Part shown: positions 1 through 7,117 of the stretch, one piece after another
Layout of the letters: the number at the start of each line of letters is the position of its first letter
Numbering within the stretch: position 1 is the stretch's first letter
Source of the DNA: Eubacteriales Family XIII. Incertae Sedis bacterium
Lineage (GTDB): Bacteria; Bacillota; Clostridia; Peptostreptococcales; Anaerovoracaceae
Direction: 5' to 3'
Length of the DNA stretch: 9,263 bases
Assembly: GCA_031276775.1 (NCBI GenBank)
Contig: JAISML010000127.1
Coordinates: 1-9,263, forward strand
Translations under genes and position numbers: made by a program
The notes under the pieces: model-generated
What the model was told of the DNA's origin: nothing
The model's input: the letters and a program-made list of their open reading frames with translations, nothing else
Database searches by the model: none

Positions 1-6
1 TATAAT
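1..6 (+). promoter_or_regulatory. possible -10 hexamer upstream of rpoN
   Basis: The first six bases are an exact TATAAT, 129 bases before the rpoN start. The -35 region lies outside the window, so the spacing cannot be tested. The rest of the leader (7-135) holds a T-run at 29-35, a weak 4-bp hairpin at 36-51 and no supported gene. I see no -24/-12 sigma-54 type promoter (GG and GC ten bases apart), so autoregulation by sigma-54 is not indicated. Confidence 0.25.
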
Positions 7-125
7 GTTGGCTTGAGGATGGTATGTATTTTTTTCGGCGCTTTTATGCCGTTATGTCAAGATGATTGGATTCGTACAGTGTGACAGGATCGCGTTTCGG
101 AGTATTGGCGATGTGATGATCTCAT

Positions 126-129
126 GGAG
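126..129 (+). promoter_or_regulatory. rpoN ribosome binding site
   Basis: GGAG lies 6 bases before TTG 136 and 12 bases before ATG 142. The spacing favours the TTG as start. Only the codon type favours the ATG. Confidence 0.45.
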
Positions 130-135
130 TAGATC

Positions 136-1584
136 TTGGCGATGAAACTGGGATTTGAACTTCCGATTGAGCAGAAACAGACGTTGGTGATGACGCCTGA
201 ATTGATTCAGGCAATTCAGATTCTGCAATACAACACCCAGGAACTGGACGCCTATGTCGAGGAACAACTGCTTGCCAACCCCATTTTGGAACTCGCTCCC
301 GCAGACGCGTCCCCTGAGGAAAAGAGCGACGAAGCCGCGGAAGGGGAAGACGGGACGCGGGTTGCGGCCAAGGATAAGGCGAAAGAGGATTTTGACTGGT
401 CCGAATACCTGAAGGAACGCGAGTACGATGACATCAGTTATCGCCAGATAGAAGCCTCGGGCGCCTCTTCCTGGGACGGCAACGAATACACCTTTGAACA
501 GTTCACGTCCAAGGAAATCACCCTGAGCGAGCATCTGATGTTCCAACTGCAGTTCACCGATCTTTCCGGCGGCAGGCGTCAAATCGGCAAGTATATCATT
601 GAATCCTTGGATCGGAACGGGTCTCTCACGCAGACGGCGGAAGAGATCGCCGCGCAGCTCAAGGTACCCGCAGAAAAGGTGAAACATGTCATCGGCGTGA
701 TTCAGACCTTTGAGCCGACCGGCGTGTGCGCTTCGGATCTGCGGGAATGTCTGCTGATTCAACTCGACGCGCTTGGTATCGACGACCCCAAAATCCGCGT
801 GATCGTGGATGAATATCTGGAGGATCTCGCCGCGAACAGACTGGGGCACATCGCCAAAGCGGTGGGCGTAAGCGTCCACGAAGTGCAGAACATCGCGGAT
901 GTCATCAAAGGTCTGGAACCCAAGCCGGGCCGTCCTTTCAGTTCCGGAACGGACACAAAGTACATCGTCCCGGACGTCATTGTTGAGAAGACCAACGGGG
1001 AATATGTCGTTACGGTGAATGAAACGGGCATTCCCAAACTGCTGATCAGCCCGTATTACCGGAAAATTTTATCTTCTGCCGATAAGGACTCGGGGATTTC
1101 CCAATTCCTCGCGGGACGATTGAACTCCGCATTGTGGTTGATAAAAAGTATTGAACAACGCAGCCAAACAATATACAATGTAGTCAGCGCCGTGGTAAAT
1201 CACCAGGTTCATTTTTTTGAGCATGGCGAGAAACACCTGAAGCCGCTCACGCTCAAAAAGATCGCCGACGACATCGGCATTCACGAGTCCACCGTGAGCC
1301 GTTCCATCAGCGGGAAATATATGCAGACGCCCAGGGGCGTGTTTGAGATCAAATATTTTTTCACGAGCGGTGTTTCCGACGGCAGCGCCGAGGGGATGGC
1401 GTCCGGGAGCATCAAAGCGCTCATAAGGGAAATCGTCGCGGCCGAAGATCCGGCTTCCCCGCTCTCGGATCAGAGCATCACCGAAAAGCTGAGAGCGAGA
1501 GGGATTGAGATATCCAGAAGAACGATCGTGAAATACAGGGATGAAATGGGTATATTGTCCTCATCCAAACGGAGGAGGTATTGA
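136..1584 (+). CDS. rpoN: RNA polymerase sigma-54 factor RpoN (SigL)
   Basis: Alternative sigma factor that directs core polymerase to -24/-12 promoters and needs an AAA+ enhancer-binding activator to open them. The 482 residues match the family length. Residues 1-50 form the Gln/Leu-rich activator-interacting region I (MTPELIQAIQILQYN). About 55-105 is an acidic linker, and about 110-320 the core-binding domain. A helix-turn-helix follows (LTLKKIADDIGIHESTVSRS), then the hallmark FEIKYFFTSGV. The RpoN box reads SRRTIVKYR at residues 460-468, against the classical ARRTVAKYR, with the DNA-contacting RR, K, Y and R kept. A basic tail KRRRY ends the protein. The start is TTG 136 on ribosome-site spacing; ATG 142 would remove two residues. 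It is followed directly by gap. No terminator is visible between them, so partial read-through is possible. Confidence 0.96.
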   Translation: MAMKLGFELPIEQKQTLVMTPELIQAIQILQYNTQELDAYVEEQLLANPILELAPADASPEEKSDEAAEGEDGTRVAAKDKAKEDFDWSEYLKEREYDDISYRQIEASGASSWDGNEYTFEQFTSKEITLSEHLMFQLQFTDLSGGRRQIGKYIIESLDRNGSLTQTAEEIAAQLKVPAEKVKHVIGVIQTFEPTGVCASDLRECLLIQLDALGIDDPKIRVIVDEYLEDLAANRLGHIAKAVGVSVHEVQNIADVIKGLEPKPGRPFSSGTDTKYIVPDVIVEKTNGEYVVTVNETGIPKLLISPYYRKILSSADKDSGISQFLAGRLNSALWLIKSIEQRSQTIYNVVSAVVNHQVHFFEHGEKHLKPLTLKKIADDIGIHESTVSRSISGKYMQTPRGVFEIKYFFTSGVSDGSAEGMASGSIKALIREIVAAEDPASPLSDQSITEKLRARGIEISRRTIVKYRDEMGILSSSKRRRY

Positions 1585-1672
1585 TCGGGTTGCGGTATGT
1601 CTGAGCCGGCTTTTCGAAAGGACGATGGATTCGGCGCTTGAGAGGGTGGCTTCACGATAAATGTAAGTTGTT

Positions 1673-1690
1673 GCGCTGTGTACAGTGCGC
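1673..1690 (+). promoter_or_regulatory. imperfect dyad upstream of gap, candidate operator
   Basis: An 18-base dyad pairs at 14 of 18 positions: GCGC, two mismatched bases, central palindrome TGTACA (1679-1684), two mismatched bases, GCGC. It ends 15 bases before the gap Shine-Dalgarno and 30 before the ATG. A weak -35/-10 pair, TTGAGA (1638-1643) and TGTAAG (1662-1667) with an 18-base spacer, sits just upstream, so the dyad would fall near the transcription start. It does not resemble the B. subtilis CggR operator or a Rex site. A regulatory role is inferred from position and symmetry only. Confidence 0.3.
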
Positions 1691-1720
1691 CCGAGGCGCG
1701 CGGACAAGGAGTAAGAGAAG

Positions 1721-2731
1721 ATGAGTGTGAAAGTGGGTATCAACGGATTTGGCAGAATTGGACGGAATGCTTTTAAAGCGGCGACGGACGCCAATGCCGA
1801 TTTTGATATTGTTGCCATAAACGATGTGACCGATCCCAAAACGTTGGCGCATTTGCTCAAATACGACAGTTGTTTCGGCATCTTTGACGGAACGATCGAG
1901 GCGAAAGACGACGCGATCGCCGTCAACGGAAAAGAGATCAAGATCACGGCGGTGCGCAATCCCGCAGAACTTCCGTGGGACAAATTGGGCGTTGAAGTCG
2001 TCCTCGAATCCACCGGGCTCTTCACGAAGAAAGCCGACGCGGCGAAGCACATTGCCGCCGGCGCGAAAAAGGTCATCATCTCGGCGCCGGCCACAGACGA
2101 GGACATTACCGTCGTGATGGGCGTCAATGAGGATCAATACAACCCTGCCGAGCATCATGTCATCTCCAACGCTTCCTGCACGACAAACTGCCTTGCGCCC
2201 GTGGCGAAGATCGTCGACAGGGAATGGGGCGTCGTAAAAGGGCTTATGACCACGGTTCATTCCTATACCAATGACCAAAAGATACTGGATCTCCCGCACA
2301 AAGACCTGCGCAGGGCGAGAGCCGCCGCTCTGTCCATCATCCCCACCACCACCGGAGCCGCAAAAGCCGTATCATTGGTGCTGCCGCAGCTGAAAGGCAA
2401 ACTGAACGGCATGGCGATGCGCGTACCGACGCCGGCCGTGTCCGTTGTGGACGTCGTCTTTGAATTGGAGAAAGCGGCGGACGCCGCGGCCGTGAACGCC
2501 GCGCTGAAGAAAGCGGCGGCGGATGAGATACCGGACATCCTTGGATTCTGCGAAGGTCCGCTCGTTTCCATCGATTTCAAAGGCGATCCCCGATCTTCCA
2601 TCGTCGATGGACTTTCCACCATGTTCGTGGGCGACAAATTGGTGAAGATCGTTTCGTGGTACGACAACGAATGGGGTTATTCCAACAGGGTCGTGGATCT
2701 GATCGATTACGTGATCAAACGGGGGCTGTAG
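1721..2731 (+). CDS. gap: glyceraldehyde-3-phosphate dehydrogenase, type I, NAD-dependent
   Basis: Cytoplasmic enzyme that oxidises and phosphorylates glyceraldehyde 3-phosphate to 1,3-bisphosphoglycerate with NAD+. The 336 residues are the normal length. The Rossmann motif INGFGRIGR is at 7-15. D35 in AIND binds the adenosine ribose and points to NAD+ rather than NADP+. The catalytic motif SNASCTTNC spans 149-157 with C153, and the base is H180 in TTVHSYTNDQ. The phosphate-site loop IIPTTTGAAKA, RVPTPAVSVVD and the C-terminal WYDNEWGYSNR are intact. AAGGAG at 1706-1711 lies 9 bases before the ATG. pgk starts 23 bases after the stop. The SorC-type repressor gene cggR, often found directly upstream in Firmicutes, is absent here. 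Confidence 0.98.
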   Translation: MSVKVGINGFGRIGRNAFKAATDANADFDIVAINDVTDPKTLAHLLKYDSCFGIFDGTIEAKDDAIAVNGKEIKITAVRNPAELPWDKLGVEVVLESTGLFTKKADAAKHIAAGAKKVIISAPATDEDITVVMGVNEDQYNPAEHHVISNASCTTNCLAPVAKIVDREWGVVKGLMTTVHSYTNDQKILDLPHKDLRRARAAALSIIPTTTGAAKAVSLVLPQLKGKLNGMAMRVPTPAVSVVDVVFELEKAADAAAVNAALKKAAADEIPDILGFCEGPLVSIDFKGDPRSSIVDGLSTMFVGDKLVKIVSWYDNEWGYSNRVVDLIDYVIKRGL

Positions 2732-2754
2732 CCGGTCCGCTCGGAGGTGGTCAG

Positions 2755-3957
2755 ATGAAAAAAACAGTGCGGGACGTGGATGTTGACAATAAGAGGGTGA
2801 TCGTCCGCTGCGATTTCAATGTCCCTTTAAACGATGCCGGTGAGATCACGGACGACACGCGTATTGTCGGCGCGTTGCCCACCGTCGAATATCTTTTGGA
2901 ACACGGTTCGGCTGTTGTTTTGCTTTCCCATTTGGGACGTCCCAAAGGCGAACCGAATCCCAAGTACAGTTTGAAACCGGTGGCTGCCGCGCTCGCGGAG
3001 CGCCTGCGCCGGGATGTTTGGTTCAAAAGTGTGCCGACCGTCGTCGATGATGAGATCAGAGCCAAGGCGGTTTCGCTGAAAAGCGGAGAGGTTATGTTGC
3101 TCGAAAATACGCGTTTCAGGAAAGAAGAGACCGACAATGACGAGACGTTTGCCGGGGAGCTGGCTTCTCTCGCGGACATCTTTGTGAACGACGCGTTCGG
3201 AAGCGCGCACAGGGCGCACGCGTCCACGGTCGGCATCGCGCGGCGTCTCCCGGCCGTTTCCGGTTTTCTCATCGAAAAGGAAATCAGATTTTTGGGCGGC
3301 GCATTGGAGAATCCTGCGCGGCCTTTCGTCGCGATCCTGGGCGGAGCGAAAGTCGCGGACAAGATCAAGGTGATCGAAAGCCTCCTGGCCAAGGCGGATA
3401 CCTTGCTCATCGGCGGCGGAATGGCCTATACGTTCCTGAAATCCAAGGGATATGGGATCGGCACATCCATCGTGGATGAAAACGGCGTCGGGCTGGCCCG
3501 GTCGCTTTTGGAAAAGGCGGACCGCAAAGGCGTCGAACTCCTGTTGCCCGTCGACGTGAAAGCGGGCAGGGATTTTTCCAACGACACGGAGTCGGCCTGC
3601 TACGGCTGCGACGCCATACCGCCCGACCGGATGGGCATGGACATCGGACCGGGGACGACGGTGCGCTTTGTCGAAAAAATAAAGCTTGCGGGAACCGTTT
3701 TTTGGAACGGTCCCATGGGCGTATTCGAGATGCCCAACTTCGCCGCGGGCACCAAGGCCGTCGCGGAAGCGTTGGCCGAATCGAAATGCGTTTCCGTCAT
3801 CGGCGGCGGCGACAGCGCGGCGGCGGCGGAGCAGTTTGGTTTGGCGGAGAAAATGTCGCACGTGTCTACCGGCGGCGGCGCGTCCCTCGAATTTATGGAA
3901 GGCAGGATTTTGCCCGGGATCGCCGTTTTGGAAGACAAAGAAGATAAAACGGAATGA
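2755..3957 (+). CDS. pgk: phosphoglycerate kinase
   Basis: Transfers the acyl phosphate of 1,3-bisphosphoglycerate to ADP, the first ATP-yielding step of glycolysis. It is a cytoplasmic two-domain kinase of 400 residues, a typical bacterial size. The substrate domain shows RCDFNVP (18-24), SHLGRPKG (58-65), ENTRFRKEE (117-125) and NDAFGSAHRAHAS (145-157). The nucleotide domain shows GGAKVADK (196-203), NGPMGVFE (318-325), GGGDS (350-354) and STGGGAS (371-377). DIGPGT (296-301) has Gly where many homologues carry Lys or Glu; this looks like ordinary variation. The start is ATG 2755, because GGAGG at 2743-2747 is 7 bases upstream. The open frame extends further upstream, but that part runs inside gap and has no ribosome site of its own. 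Confidence 0.98.
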   Translation: MKKTVRDVDVDNKRVIVRCDFNVPLNDAGEITDDTRIVGALPTVEYLLEHGSAVVLLSHLGRPKGEPNPKYSLKPVAAALAERLRRDVWFKSVPTVVDDEIRAKAVSLKSGEVMLLENTRFRKEETDNDETFAGELASLADIFVNDAFGSAHRAHASTVGIARRLPAVSGFLIEKEIRFLGGALENPARPFVAILGGAKVADKIKVIESLLAKADTLLIGGGMAYTFLKSKGYGIGTSIVDENGVGLARSLLEKADRKGVELLLPVDVKAGRDFSNDTESACYGCDAIPPDRMGMDIGPGTTVRFVEKIKLAGTVFWNGPMGVFEMPNFAAGTKAVAEALAESKCVSVIGGGDSAAAAEQFGLAEKMSHVSTGGGASLEFMEGRILPGIAVLEDKEDKTE

Positions 3958-4003
3958 GGAAATTTAAGGTCGGTTTTCCGAAGCGCGCCCGTTCCCAAAA
4001 CGT

Positions 4004-4016
4004 CGCCGTTTCGGCG
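4004..4016 (+). other. short hairpin between pgk and tpi
   Basis: CGCCG and CGGCG flank a TTT loop in the 83-base pgk-tpi spacer, 9 bases before the tpi Shine-Dalgarno. There is no T-run after it, so it is not a terminator. It could limit 3' decay or tune tpi translation, but a 5-bp stem in GC-rich DNA may be chance. The rest of the spacer (3958-4040) shows no small gene or promoter I can support. Confidence 0.25.
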
Positions 4017-4040
4017 GATCGGCGGTAAGGAGGACGATTC

Positions 4041-4814
4041 ATGCCAAGAAGAAAGATCATCGCGGGCAACTGGAAGATGTACAAGACCATCGCGGAGGCG
4101 GTGGGGTTTGCCTATGAGTTTGTCGCCGGGGCGGAACGCGTCGGGCATGAGATCGTCATATGCGCGCCGTTTACGCAGCTTGCCCCCCTAAAGAGGGCTT
4201 TTTCGGGATCGGATGTGAAGTTGGGCGCCCAGAATATGCATTTCGCGGATGAGGGCGCTTACACCGGTGAGATATCGCCCGCCATGCTTGCGGAGATCGG
4301 CGTGGATTACTGCGTCATCGGACATTCGGAGCGCAGACAGTATTTCGCCGAAACCGACGGGACGGTGAACCAAAAATTAAAAGCGGCCTTTGCCCGCGGC
4401 ATATCCCCCATCGTATGCGTCGGAGAGGTGTTGGAAGAGCGGGACGCCGGCAAGGCTTTCGATGTGGTGAAGCGGCAGCTTGAAGCCGGGCTTTCCGGCG
4501 TGGCGCGGAGCGACGCGGAGCGTTTGGTCGTCGCCTATGAACCCGTATGGGCCATCGGCACGGGCAGAACCGCAACGCCGGAACAGGCGGAAGAGATGTG
4601 CGCTTTCATCCGGCAGACCGTGGGCGGCCTGTACGACGACGGCGCGGCGGAACGGGTCCGCATTCAGTACGGCGGCAGCGTGAAGCCGTCCAACGCGCGT
4701 GAGTTGCTCACCAAAGCCGACATCGACGGCGCGTTGGTGGGCGGCGCCAGTTTGTCGCCGGCCGATTTCAAAGCGATCGTCGAGTTTGACCGGCGTACAA
4801 ATCCGGGAAATTGA
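4041..4814 (+). CDS. tpiA: triosephosphate isomerase
   Basis: Interconverts dihydroxyacetone phosphate and glyceraldehyde 3-phosphate as a cytoplasmic TIM-barrel dimer. The 257 residues fit the bacterial family. The catalytic set is complete: N10 and K12 in GNWKMYK, electrophile H95 in CVIGHSERR (91-99), and general base E167 in AYEPVWAIGTG (165-175), whose second half is the mobile loop 6. The phosphate-binding turns are YGGSVKPSN (210-218) and GALVGGASL (230-238). TAAGGAGG at 4026-4033 is 7 bases before the ATG. It is the third gene of the gap-pgk-tpi run. In many Firmicutes gpmI and eno follow; here hppA starts 30 bases after the stop. Confidence 0.98.
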   Translation: MPRRKIIAGNWKMYKTIAEAVGFAYEFVAGAERVGHEIVICAPFTQLAPLKRAFSGSDVKLGAQNMHFADEGAYTGEISPAMLAEIGVDYCVIGHSERRQYFAETDGTVNQKLKAAFARGISPIVCVGEVLEERDAGKAFDVVKRQLEAGLSGVARSDAERLVVAYEPVWAIGTGRTATPEQAEEMCAFIRQTVGGLYDDGAAERVRIQYGGSVKPSNARELLTKADIDGALVGGASLSPADFKAIVEFDRRTNPGN

Positions 4815-4844
4815 ATGGAATAAAGAGAGAGAAAGGACTGATAT

Positions 4845-6863
4845 ATGGAAACGCTTATGTATCTCGTGCCCGTATCGGCTGTATTGTCTTTGGTCGTCGC
4901 GTTTGCGCTTGCGGGGTGGATCAAAAAAAGCGCGGAGGGAAACGACCGCATGAAGGAAGTCGCCGGCTTCATCCGAAGCGGCGCGATGGCGTTTCTCAAA
5001 AGGGAATACAGATACATGGTGATCGTGATCGTCGCGCTCGCGATCATACTGGCAGTTGCGATCGATCCCGTGACGGCTGTGCTCTATGTGTTTGGGGCGG
5101 TATTTTCCGTGCTGGCGGGGTTTTTCGGCATGAAAGTGGCGACGTGGGGCAATGTGCGCACGGCCAACGCAGCCAATGAAAAAGGGCTTCCCGGCGCGCT
5201 GAAAGTGGCGTTCCGAAGCGGCGCCGTCATGGGATTGTGCGTCGTGGGTTTGGGTCTTTTGGGCCTCGGTCTTATTTTTGTCATAATGGGCGTGGACAGC
5301 GCCTCGGTTATTACGGGCTTCGGTCTGGGCGCATCTTCCATGGCGCTGTTTGGCAGGGTCGGCGGCGGTATCTACACAAAAGCGGCTGACGTGGGCGCCG
5401 ATCTTGTGGGGAAGGTCGAGGCCGGCATCCCCGAGGACGATCCGCGCAATCCCGCCGTGATCGCCGACAATGTGGGCGACAATGTCGGAGACGTGGCCGG
5501 CATGGGTTCGGATCTGTTCGAATCGTACGTGGGTTCCATCATCTCCGCGATCACTTTGGCGGTCATCATTCCGACCATTACCCCGCAGATAGGCGCGGCG
5601 TTCGAACTTCCGCCTCTGGAAGGCAGCGTGTTCCCGCTCTTTCTTTCCGCTTTGGGCATCATTGCCTCCATCATCGGCGTGTTCTTCGTGCGGGGAAAGG
5701 AAAATGCCAACCCCGCGACGTCTTTGAACATCGGAACCTATGTCAGCACGGCGATCATCATCGTCGCCGCTTTGGTGATGAGCAAGCTGTTTTTTGACAA
5801 TTTCAATTGCGCCGCCGCCGTCATCGCCGGTCTGATCGTCGGTACGGCCATCGGCAAGATTACGGAAATCTACACATCCGCCGGCTACAAGTCCGTCAAA
5901 TTCATCGCGGAACAATGCCGCACCGGCGAAGCGACCACCATCATCAGCGGCATCGGCGTCGGGATGCTCTCCACCGTTTGGCCCATCATATGCATCGCGG
6001 CGGGCATCTTTGTGTCCAATGCTTTTGCGGGACTTTACGGCATCGCCCTGGCCGCCGTGGGCATGCTGTCCACCACGGGCATGGTGGTGGCGGTGGACGC
6101 CTACGGACCCGTATCGGATAACGCGGGCGGGATCGCGGAGATGACGGAACTGCCCAAAGAGGTGAGAACCATTACGGACAAATTGGACTCGGTGGGCAAC
6201 ACGACCGCCGCCATCGGCAAAGGTTTTGCCATAGGATCGGCGGCGCTTACGGCTTTGGCGCTCTTCGCCTCTTATTCGCAGGTCGTCCAATTGGAAAACA
6301 TCAGCCTTTTGAATCCCCTTGTCATCATCGGTCTGTTTCTCGGCGCCATGCTGCCTTTCCTGTTTTCCGCGCTGACGATGAACAGCGTGGGGAAAGCGGC
6401 GAATCAAATGATCGAGGAAGTACGGCGGCAGTTCCGCGAAGATTCCGGCATCATGGCCGGCACTTCGTTGCCCGATTACGAACGTTGCGTCGATATCTCC
6501 ACGAAAGCGGCGCTGAAGGAAATGATCGCGCCCGGTCTGCTTGCCATCGTCGCGCCGTTGCTCGTGGGCGTCCTGTTGGGCGCGCAGGCTTTGGGCGGTC
6601 TGTTGGCGGGGGCGCTCGCGACGGGCGTACTCCTCGCGATCATGATGGCGAACGCGGGCGGCGCCTGGGACAACGCGAAGAAACATATCGAGGAAGGCAA
6701 CCACGGAGGCAAGGGCAGCGGCGCGCACAAGGCCGCAGTGGTGGGGGATACGGTCGGCGATCCGTTCAAGGATACGTCGGGTCCGTCTCTGAACATTCTC
6801 ATCAAGCTGATGACCATCGTGTCCGTGGTATTTGCACCGCTGTTCGGCTCCGGGCTGCTGTAG
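4845..6863 (+). CDS. hppA: membrane-bound ion-pumping pyrophosphatase, K+-dependent type
   Basis: Integral membrane pump that couples hydrolysis of pyrophosphate to export of H+ and/or Na+. The 672 residues alternate long hydrophobic helices with acidic loops, as in the 16-helix family. The signature GGGIYTKAADVGADLVGKVE is at 173-192, DDPRNPAVIADNVGDNVGD at 198-216, and the C-terminal acidic motifs are WDNAKK (608-613) and GDTVGDPFKDTSGPS (634-648). GNTTAAIGKG (451-460) has Ala455 and Gly458. These are the residues of K+-dependent enzymes; K+-independent ones have Lys and Thr there. E226 in DLFESYVGS sits at the gate position used by Na+-pumping members, but some H+ pumps share it, so the ion is not settled. 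AAAGGA at 4832-4837 is 7 bases before the ATG. Tight spacing to tpi suggests co-transcription with glycolysis. Confidence 0.96.
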   Translation: METLMYLVPVSAVLSLVVAFALAGWIKKSAEGNDRMKEVAGFIRSGAMAFLKREYRYMVIVIVALAIILAVAIDPVTAVLYVFGAVFSVLAGFFGMKVATWGNVRTANAANEKGLPGALKVAFRSGAVMGLCVVGLGLLGLGLIFVIMGVDSASVITGFGLGASSMALFGRVGGGIYTKAADVGADLVGKVEAGIPEDDPRNPAVIADNVGDNVGDVAGMGSDLFESYVGSIISAITLAVIIPTITPQIGAAFELPPLEGSVFPLFLSALGIIASIIGVFFVRGKENANPATSLNIGTYVSTAIIIVAALVMSKLFFDNFNCAAAVIAGLIVGTAIGKITEIYTSAGYKSVKFIAEQCRTGEATTIISGIGVGMLSTVWPIICIAAGIFVSNAFAGLYGIALAAVGMLSTTGMVVAVDAYGPVSDNAGGIAEMTELPKEVRTITDKLDSVGNTTAAIGKGFAIGSAALTALALFASYSQVVQLENISLLNPLVIIGLFLGAMLPFLFSALTMNSVGKAANQMIEEVRRQFREDSGIMAGTSLPDYERCVDISTKAALKEMIAPGLLAIVAPLLVGVLLGAQALGGLLAGALATGVLLAIMMANAGGAWDNAKKHIEEGNHGGKGSGAHKAAVVGDTVGDPFKDTSGPSLNILIKLMTIVSVVFAPLFGSGLL

Positions 6864-6884
6864 CGTCCGAATGCGGGCATGTTA

Positions 6885-6940
6885 CCGTTCGGGGTTTTGC
6901 GGGCTGCACGGTTGCGGCGCCGCCCGAAAACCCTGAACGG
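6885..6940 (+). terminator. large imperfect hairpin after hppA, possible operon end
   Basis: Arms 6885-6904 and 6922-6940 pair over 19 bp with one G-T wobble (6891/6934) and one bulged G (6899), leaving a 17-base loop. It begins 21 bases after the hppA stop, where a terminator is expected. However, no T-run follows; the only T-run (6895-6898) is inside the stem, paired with 6927-6930. It could be a U-poor terminator, a 3'-end stabiliser or the remnant of a palindromic repeat. The structure is clear; the function is inferred. Confidence 0.45.
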
Positions 6941-7000
6941 CAGCGCGGATATGGGAAAATGGTTGATATAGGGAAATTATGGAAATTTGCCCGATAATTC

Positions 7001-7029
7001 TTGCAATCGGCAAGGTGATGTGGTACACT
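7001..7029 (+). promoter_or_regulatory. sigma-A type promoter for rpmB
   Basis: TTGCAA (7001-7006) and TACACT (7024-7029) are separated by 17 bases. Each box matches 4 of 6 consensus positions, and a TG at 7021-7022 makes an extended -10. The boxes lie at the edge of a locally AT-rich stretch (about 6950-7007) in otherwise GC-rich DNA. The predicted start near 7036 gives a leader of about 100 bases before rpmB. An inverted repeat (6987-6995 and 7006-7013) brackets the -35 box and might be an operator. Confidence 0.5.
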
Positions 7030-7052
7030 GGTTTCCGTACGTTTGGATGAGA

Positions 7053-7083
7053 GGAGGATGAGCGGCGCCGTCGTTCATCCTCC
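7053..7083 (+). other. leader hairpin upstream of rpmB
   Basis: GGAGGATGA (7053-7061) and TCATCCTCC (7075-7083) are perfect 9-base inverted arms. The interior can zip further (G-T, C-G, G-C, G-T, C-G), leaving a 3-base loop: a 14-bp stem in all. It would lie about 18-48 bases into the predicted transcript and 54 bases before the rpmB start. No T-run follows. It buries a GGAGG followed at once by an ATG. Ribosomal protein genes are often controlled by leader structures, but this one matches none that I recognise. Confidence 0.5.
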
Positions 7084-7117
7084 GTGAAATACAGATCGGG
7101 CGCGGTTGGCGGCCGGC

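Noticed and set aside
29..51. T-run plus hairpin as a terminator of an upstream gene
   Set aside because: The T-run precedes the 4-bp stem instead of following it, and read on the minus strand it would be an A-run, so it fits a terminator in neither direction.
52..879. 275-codon minus-strand open frame opposite the rpoN N-terminal half
   Set aside because: It overlaps a certain gene, has no recognisable domain and I see no supporting ribosome site.
1600..1616. AGCCGGCT palindrome and CTTTTCGAAAG as an rpoN terminator
   Set aside because: The stems are short, overlap poorly and have no T-run after them.
2827..3861. 344-codon minus-strand open frame opposite pgk
   Set aside because: Same reason: sense PGK is complete and certain, and the antisense composition is that of a GC-driven shadow.
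4377..6728. 783-codon open frame on the minus strand across tpi and hppA
   Set aside because: It lies opposite two certain genes, its product is His/Arg/Asp-rich low-complexity with no recognisable domain, and it has the look of a shadow frame caused by GC-rich third positions in the sense genes.
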